Part shown: positions 59,714 to 64,000 of the stretch, piece after piece | Layout of the letters: the number at the start of each line of letters is the position of its first letter | How positions within the stretch are numbered: the first letter of the stretch is position 1 | Assembly (NCBI GenBank): GCA_021828105.1 | Contig: JAKATG010000017.1 | Coordinates: 111,614 to 175,613 of the forward strand | DNA: 64,000 nt | Direction of reading: 5' to 3' | Source: Taklimakanibacter sp021828105 | GTDB taxonomy: Bacteria > Pseudomonadota > Alphaproteobacteria > Rhizobiales > Aestuariivirgaceae | Made by a program: the position numbers and the translations under genes | The notes under the pieces: model-generated | Database searches by the model: none | Seen by the model: only the letters and a program-made list of their open reading frames with translations | What the model was told of the DNA's origin: nothing

Positions 59714-60432
59714 GATTACCTGCTTTGTGCGCCGTCCTGCTGCTGAGCGCAGCCTTTTCCGCCGTTTCATCCGCGCATGACATCACCGCCAAGAGCGACG
59801 GCAAGGTAGAGCCTGCCTTCGACATCACCAAGGCCCAGGCTGTGACCGACGGCCGCCTCGCCGAATTCGCCATGGAAGTCTCGGGCGAGGCCGGCAGCGT
59901 CAAGCCCAAAGCGACCGGCCAGCTCAAGGGCGCCAAGGTCGAAGCCTATGTCTGGCCGACCAAGATCGACCCAGCCGTAGTCGGCTTCGCGCAAGGCTCC
60001 GGCATCCTGGCGCTCGCCATCACCGCCCATCCCGATTTCGACGACACGCCGCTCTATGACGAGAACAATGACGGCGATCCCGCCAATGACGGGGCGAACT
60101 GGCATTCGCATTGGGTGGTGTTGGGCGAGGACAAGGCCTGCGGCGCCGGTCTCAAGGTGCGCGACGTTTCGCCAGGCAGCGATGTGCTGCCCGCGACCGG
60201 GCCCGGACTGCCGATCGCTCTCGACAGTCCGGGCATGTCGCCGCTCATCAAGGGCTCAGGCGTCAGGATCACGATGCCGCTCAAGGGCCAGCAAGATGCC
60301 GCCTTCGATGCCGTCACCGCCGAATTGCAGGTCAATGCTGAAGGCAAGGCGCCGCTGCTCTGCGTCACCGGCGTGCACAAGATCGCCTCGGGCAAGCTCA
60401 CTTTCCCGGGAACGATCACGCTCAAGAAGTGA
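59710..60432 (+). CDS. secreted protein of unknown function, co-translated with MarR
   Basis: 240 residues with a signal peptide (LPALCAVLLLSAAFSAVSSA, cleavage before HDITAK). The mature beta-rich protein has an acidic calcium-like segment, YDENNDGDPANDG, followed by WHSHWVVLGEDKACG, and two Cys. The His cluster might bind a metal. I know no family. It overlaps the MarR gene by four bases and converges with the cyclase gene with an 11-base overlap. Confidence 0.7.
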   Translation: MRLPALCAVLLLSAAFSAVSSAHDITAKSDGKVEPAFDITKAQAVTDGRLAEFAMEVSGEAGSVKPKATGQLKGAKVEAYVWPTKIDPAVVGFAQGSGILALAITAHPDFDDTPLYDENNDGDPANDGANWHSHWVVLGEDKACGAGLKVRDVSPGSDVLPATGPGLPIALDSPGMSPLIKGSGVRITMPLKGQQDAAFDAVTAELQVNAEGKAPLLCVTGVHKIASGKLTFPGTITLKK

Positions 60433-61180
60433 CGGTCAGAACATGCGCCGTCACCGGATGCTCGATGCCCTTCAGGGTGAGCACCCGCGTCGTGCTTCCG
60501 GTGACGAGATCCGCTGCCGCCGCCGCGGCGGCCGGTGAGATGAGGATTTCGCCCGCCGCGGCCTTGGCTTCGAGCCGCGCGGTCAGATTGACCGCGCCGC
60601 CAATGGCCGTGAAGTCGCTGCGGAAATTCGAGAACTCGCCGATCTCGACCTCACCCGAATGCACACCGACGCCGGCACCCGGCGCCTTCTCGAGCACGCC
60701 GCCAACGCGCTGAGCGAGATCCGCGAACAGGCTCGCGCAGTTGCGCTGAAGTGCCGCCGCGGCCTTGATCGCGGCCTCGGCATGGCGTTCGATCTTGATG
60801 GGGAAATTGAAGATGGCCATCAGGCCGTCGCCCATCTGCTTGTTGACGATGCCATCCTCGGCCCAGATCGCTTCGGCGCAGCGATCCTGGAAGGCGCTGA
60901 CGATCTCGCTCAAGGCCACGGGGTCGATCTCCTCGGAGAGGCTGGTGAAGCCGCGCATGTCGGCGAACAGCATGGTGACGTTGGCGGTAATGCGCCGGCG
61001 CTTCTGGACGAAGCGGAAGGAGCGCTCGCACACCGTGCAGATATTCGGATTCATCTTGCTCTGGGTGATGCCGACGACGCGCAAAGGAATGGCGAGCGGC
61101 CCGCGGATCGGGATGGGCATGTGCATCTGGTCCCAGCAGCCGCGGCAGATGCGGGCAGGCGTCGGCGAAGGCGATGGCAT
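60422..61180 (-). CDS. soluble class III adenylate/guanylate cyclase with N-terminal CxxC pairs
   Basis: 252 residues. Cys12/15 (CRGC) and Cys48/51 (CTVC) form a possible zinc site. The cyclase domain follows with FADMRGF and KQMGDGLMAIF (metal Asp and substrate Lys) and GAVNLTARLE (Asn and Arg), so the catalytic set is complete, unlike the cyclase-like protein at 7867. No membrane span or other sensor is present; the CxxC region may sense redox or metal. It converges with the secreted-protein gene. Confidence 0.9.
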   Translation of the reverse strand: MPSPSPTPARICRGCWDQMHMPIPIRGPLAIPLRVVGITQSKMNPNICTVCERSFRFVQKRRRITANVTMLFADMRGFTSLSEEIDPVALSEIVSAFQDRCAEAIWAEDGIVNKQMGDGLMAIFNFPIKIERHAEAAIKAAAALQRNCASLFADLAQRVGGVLEKAPGAGVGVHSGEVEIGEFSNFRSDFTAIGGAVNLTARLEAKAAAGEILISPAAAAAAADLVTGSTTRVLTLKGIEHPVTAHVLTVTS

Positions 61181-61401
61181 GGAGGTCCCCGTCAGTTCAG
61201 TGACGACGGTCCGCCGGCTGCCACCGGCGGACCGCCTCTTTCAGCCCGCTCCGGGCAAACCAGAGAAGGCGGCACATGATGCCAGAGACCACCTCTTTTT
61301 GCATCCTTTGGCGTATTGGCTTCCTCGGAAGCGCCCCTCTATAAGGGTTCTTCCGGCCTTCGCCGCCGGCCCCCATCCCGCACAAGCCAGAGGAAGTTTT
61401 C

Positions 61402-62499
61402 ATGGATCGCCGCCGCTTTTTCACCACCACTGGAACCCTTGCCGCTGCCGCAACGACACTCGCGGCGCCTGCGATCGCGCAGTCGGCGCCTGAGCTCAAA
61501 TGGCGCCTGACCTCGAGCTTCCCCAAGAGCCTCGACACGATCTTCGGCGCGGCCGAGGTGTTCGCCAAATTCGTCGCGGAAGCGAGTGATGGCCGATTCC
61601 AGATCCAGTGCTTTCCGGCGGGCGAGCTGGTGCCGGGACTCCAGGCCGCCGACAAGGTGACGGACGGCACCGTCGAGATGGCCCATACCTGCTCCTATTA
61701 TTACTGGGGCAAGGACCCGACCTTCGCCTTCGGCACCGCCGTGCCCTTCGGCCTCAATTCGCGCCAGCAGAATGCCTGGTTCTATCATGGCGGCGGCAAC
61801 GAGCTGCTCAATGAATTCTATGCCGCCTATAATTTCGTCGGCCTGCCGGGTGGCAATACCGGGGCCCAGATGGGCGGCTGGTTCCGCAAGGAGATCAAGA
61901 CGCCGGAAGACCTCAAGGGCACCAAGATGCGTATCGCCGGCTTCGCTGGCGCCGTCATGCAGAAGCTCGGTGTGGTGCCGCAGCAGATCGCCGGCGGCGA
62001 CATCTATCCCTCGCTCGAGAAAGGCACGATCGATGCCGCCGAATGGGTCGGCCCCTATGACGACCTGAAGCTCGGCTTCAACAAGGTGGCGCCGTTCTAT
62101 TACTATCCGGGCTGGTGGGAAGGAGGTGCCGCGCTCCACTTCTTCATCAACAAGGGGAAATGGGAAGAGCTGCCGAAGACCTACCAGGCGATCATCACCG
62201 CGGCCGCCATGGCGGCCAATGTCGATGCCCAAGCCAAATACGATCAGGTCAATCCCCAGGCGATCAAGCAGCTCGTCGCCGACGGCGCCCAGCTTCGGCC
62301 GTATCCGCAAGCGGTGATGGAAGCCTGCTTCGCGGCCGCCAAGGAAACCTATGCCGAGATTTCGGCCAAGAACGCTGCCTTCAAGAAGCTCTACGATGCG
62401 ATGGTCGCCCAGCGCAACGACGCCTATCTGTGGCAGCAAGTGTCTGAGAACACCTTCGACAGTTTCATGATGAACCAGCAGCGCAAGAAAGCGCTGTAA
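61402..62499 (+). CDS. TakP-like TRAP transporter substrate-binding protein 1
   Basis: 365 residues with a Tat leader (MDRRRFFTTTGTLAAAATTL). The mature protein begins LKWRLTSSFPKSLDTIFG and has FPAGELVPGLQAADKVTDGT, YYYWGKDPTFAFGTAVPFGL and GAQMGGWFRKEIKT, which match TakP, the alpha-keto-acid-binding protein of Rhodobacter. It captures a carboxylate, with a metal, in the periplasm. No TRAP membrane subunits (DctQ/DctM) follow before the window ends. The next gene is a close paralogue. Confidence 0.9.
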   Translation: MDRRRFFTTTGTLAAAATTLAAPAIAQSAPELKWRLTSSFPKSLDTIFGAAEVFAKFVAEASDGRFQIQCFPAGELVPGLQAADKVTDGTVEMAHTCSYYYWGKDPTFAFGTAVPFGLNSRQQNAWFYHGGGNELLNEFYAAYNFVGLPGGNTGAQMGGWFRKEIKTPEDLKGTKMRIAGFAGAVMQKLGVVPQQIAGGDIYPSLEKGTIDAAEWVGPYDDLKLGFNKVAPFYYYPGWWEGGAALHFFINKGKWEELPKTYQAIITAAAMAANVDAQAKYDQVNPQAIKQLVADGAQLRPYPQAVMEACFAAAKETYAEISAKNAAFKKLYDAMVAQRNDAYLWQQVSENTFDSFMMNQQRKKAL

Positions 62500-62512
62500 C
62501 CGGACGGTCATC

Positions 62513-62567
62513 GGGTTCAGGTGTCGGGAATTGACACCTGAACCCCGATACCTGATACCTGATACCG
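62513..62567. terminator. 13-base hairpin plus GATACCT tandem repeats between TakP paralogues
   Basis: GGGTTCAGGTGTC at 62513-62525 pairs perfectly with GACACCTGAACCC at 62533-62545 around a 7-base loop. It is followed by GATACCT, GATACCT and GATACCG at 62547-62567. No T-run follows, so it may attenuate or protect the upstream mRNA rather than fully terminate. Confidence 0.6.
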
Positions 62568-62649
62568 GATAAGCCCGCGCAGCAAGACGGGCTGTTCGTT
62601 AGCGGAAACGGCCGCGGCGCTGAGTGCCGCTCAAGGGAGGACTTGCCAA

Positions 62650-63747
62650 ATGGATCGCCGGAAATTCATCGCTTCCGCGGGAACTGCGGTTGCCGCAACG
62701 ACAAGCGTCGCCGCGCCCGCTTTGGCGCAATCGGCGCCGCAGCTCAAATGGCGATTGACCTCGAGCTTCCCCAAGAGCCTCGACACGATCTATGGCGTCA
62801 CCGAAGTCTTCGCCAAGAATGTAGCCGAGGCGACCGATGGCAAGTTCCAGATCCAGTGCTTCCCGGCTGGCGAGATCGTGCCGGGCCTCCAGGCCGCCGA
62901 CAAGGTGACCGACGGCACGCTCGAAATGGCGCAAACCGCCTCCTACTATTACTGGGGCAAGGATCCGACCTTCGCCTTCGGCACGGCGGTGCCCTTCGGC
63001 CTCAATTCGCGCCAGCAGAATGCCTGGATGTATGAAGGCGGCGGCATCGATCTGATGAACGAGTTCTATGCCGGCTACAACATCTATGCGCTGCCCGCCG
63101 GCAATACCGGCGCCCAGATGGGCGGCTGGTTCCGCAAGGAGATCAAGACTGTCGCCGATTTGAAAGGCGTCAAGATGCGCATCGGCGGCTTCGGCGGCAA
63201 AGTGATCGCCAGGCTCGGCGTGGTGCCGCAGCAGATCGCCGGCGGCGACATCTATCCCGCACTCGAGAAGGGCACGATCGACGCCGCCGAATGGGTCGGC
63301 CCCTATGACGACCAGAAGCTCGGCTTCAACAAGGTGGCACCGTTCTATTACTATCCGGGCTGGTGGGAAGGCGGGCCCATGCTGCATTTCTTCATCAACA
63401 AGGGCAAATGGGAAGAGCTGCCGAAGAGCTACCAGGCGATCATCTCGAGCGCGTCAGCGCTCGTCAATGTCGACATGCAGGCGCGCTACGATCATCTCAA
63501 CCCGCCGGCGCTCAAGAAGCTCGTCGCCGACGGCGCCAAGCTCCGCCCGTTCTCGGCAGAGATCCTGGAAGCCTGCTTCAATGCGTCGAAGGAAACCTAT
63601 GCCGAGATCAACGCCACCAATGCCGCCTTCAAGAAGGTGCATGACGCGGTGATGGCCTATCGGGCCGATGCCTATCTGTGGCAGCAGGCGGCGGAAGGGA
63701 CCTTCGACAATTTCATGATGTCGCAACAGCGCAAGAAGCGGCTGTAA
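62650..63747 (+). CDS. TakP-like TRAP transporter substrate-binding protein 2
   Basis: 365 residues, the same length as the preceding paralogue and very similar throughout (Tat leader MDRRKFIASAGTAVAATTSV; LKWRLTSSFPKSLDTIYG; GGDIYPALEKGTIDAAEWVG). Differences cluster in surface positions and near the ligand site (TASYYYWGKD versus HTCSYYYWGKD; MYEGGGIDLMN versus FYHGGGNELLN). AGGGAGGA before the ATG supports the start. Tandem duplication with divergence suggests two related acids. Confidence 0.9.
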   Translation: MDRRKFIASAGTAVAATTSVAAPALAQSAPQLKWRLTSSFPKSLDTIYGVTEVFAKNVAEATDGKFQIQCFPAGEIVPGLQAADKVTDGTLEMAQTASYYYWGKDPTFAFGTAVPFGLNSRQQNAWMYEGGGIDLMNEFYAGYNIYALPAGNTGAQMGGWFRKEIKTVADLKGVKMRIGGFGGKVIARLGVVPQQIAGGDIYPALEKGTIDAAEWVGPYDDQKLGFNKVAPFYYYPGWWEGGPMLHFFINKGKWEELPKSYQAIISSASALVNVDMQARYDHLNPPALKKLVADGAKLRPFSAEILEACFNASKETYAEINATNAAFKKVHDAVMAYRADAYLWQQAAEGTFDNFMMSQQRKKRL

Positions 63748-63753
63748 CCCCAT

Positions 63754-63880
63754 CCCCTCTCCCCCTGCGGGGGAGAGGGTTAGGGTGAGGGGGAAGCGAC
63801 GGACCAAGTTCTGTGAGAGGCAGAAGACTTCGCCGCCCGTTCCCCCTCACCCTCCCAATGCTGCGCATTGGGTCCCTCCC
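63754..63880. repeat. composite palindromic intergenic element, copy 2
   Basis: CTCTCCCCCTGCGGGGGAGAG, then TTAGGGTGAGGGGGAA, a spacer of about 50 bases, TTCCCCCTCACCCTCCC and CCCAATG-ctgcg-CATTGGG at 63854-63872. This matches the element at 746-896 in order and spacing; the last hairpin has compensating changes in both arms, so pairing is kept. Confidence 0.75.
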
Positions 63881-64000
63881 TGTACCCTTCTGGTGTCCTG
63901 TGCCGGGGATTAGACTGGCAGGACGGGTCGCTCTGCCGGGAGCCACCAAGCCCTCCGCGTTGCTGCGAGCACCAGGAGAGGACATGTGCCTCGGCGGAGT
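63881..64000 (+). other. window end, possible start of a gene
   Basis: After the repeat the sequence changes character. AGGAGAGGAC precedes an ATG at 63985, which opens a frame (Met-Cys-Leu-Gly-Gly) cut by the window end. Too short to identify. Confidence 0.25.

Noticed and set aside
62547..62567. GATACCT tandem units as a CRISPR array
   Set aside because: Units are 7 bases, adjacent and without spacers; no cas genes are present.

Overview
The window is about 64 kb of GC-rich DNA from an alphaproteobacterium, most likely a member of the Hyphomicrobiales (Rhizobiales). The reasons are third-position GC-biased codons in every gene, TakP-, TfuA- and CHASE2-type genes typical of that order, and three kinds of palindromic intergenic repeat of the rhizobial sort. 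I found no rRNA, no CRISPR array and no recognisable transposase. There is one tRNA (Arg, CCG anticodon) near 37.2 kb. Long ORFs antisense to real genes are common here because of the base composition and were left out.

Layout. 1-4.0 kb: a NitT/TauT-type ABC importer (its binding protein is cut by the window edge) with a fumarylpyruvate-hydrolase-like enzyme. 4.0-11.2 kb, minus strand: a tightly packed operon encoding a cyclase-like/AAA/TPR protein, a YcaO protein, a TfuA protein, an HExxH peptidase and an unknown 240-aa protein, with a 55-aa ORF at its head. This is the best candidate for an undescribed system, namely peptide or protein backbone modification. 11.3-19.2 kb, plus strand: a GntR/FCD regulator followed by a PotDABC-type importer, two enolase-superfamily enzymes and an SDR, read as a catabolic operon for a sugar acid or similar organic acid. 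19.2-27.3 kb: small unknown genes, a CHASE2 cyclase facing a FecR protein, an FAD monooxygenase broken by one amber codon, an AraC regulator and a two-gene membrane unit. 27.4-33.8 kb: a MurQ/GKRP-like SIS protein, an unusual pyruvate-kinase-like/nucleotidyltransferase fusion, a KefB-type antiporter, a Cache protein, a stand-alone cyclic-nucleotide-binding protein and a cupin. 33.9-43 kb: a zinc-ribbon protein, a lipoprotein, an L,D-transpeptidase, tRNA-Arg, DedA, a methyltransferase, a BrkB-like protein, a cytochrome c and a hydrolase. 43-49 kb: a run of very small unknown genes and a DUF899 protein. 49-58.8 kb: an O-methyltransferase, an MHS transporter, DUF488, VOC, GNAT and GST genes, then a TetR-queF-VUT-phoD run, DUF1772 and an arginase-like protein. 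58.9-64 kb: a MarR regulator with a cysteine-rich tail, a periplasmic protein, a third class III cyclase and two tandem TakP-like TRAP binding proteins.

Recurring themes are nucleotide signalling (three class III cyclase domains, one lacking a catalytic residue, plus a separate cNMP-binding protein) and uptake and breakdown of organic acids (two ABC systems, two TRAP binding proteins, FAH, MR/MLE and SDR enzymes). Substrates are not readable from the sequence. Two genes look damaged: the FAD monooxygenase (in-frame TAG) and the 5' end of the kinase-like fusion (probable one-base frameshift).
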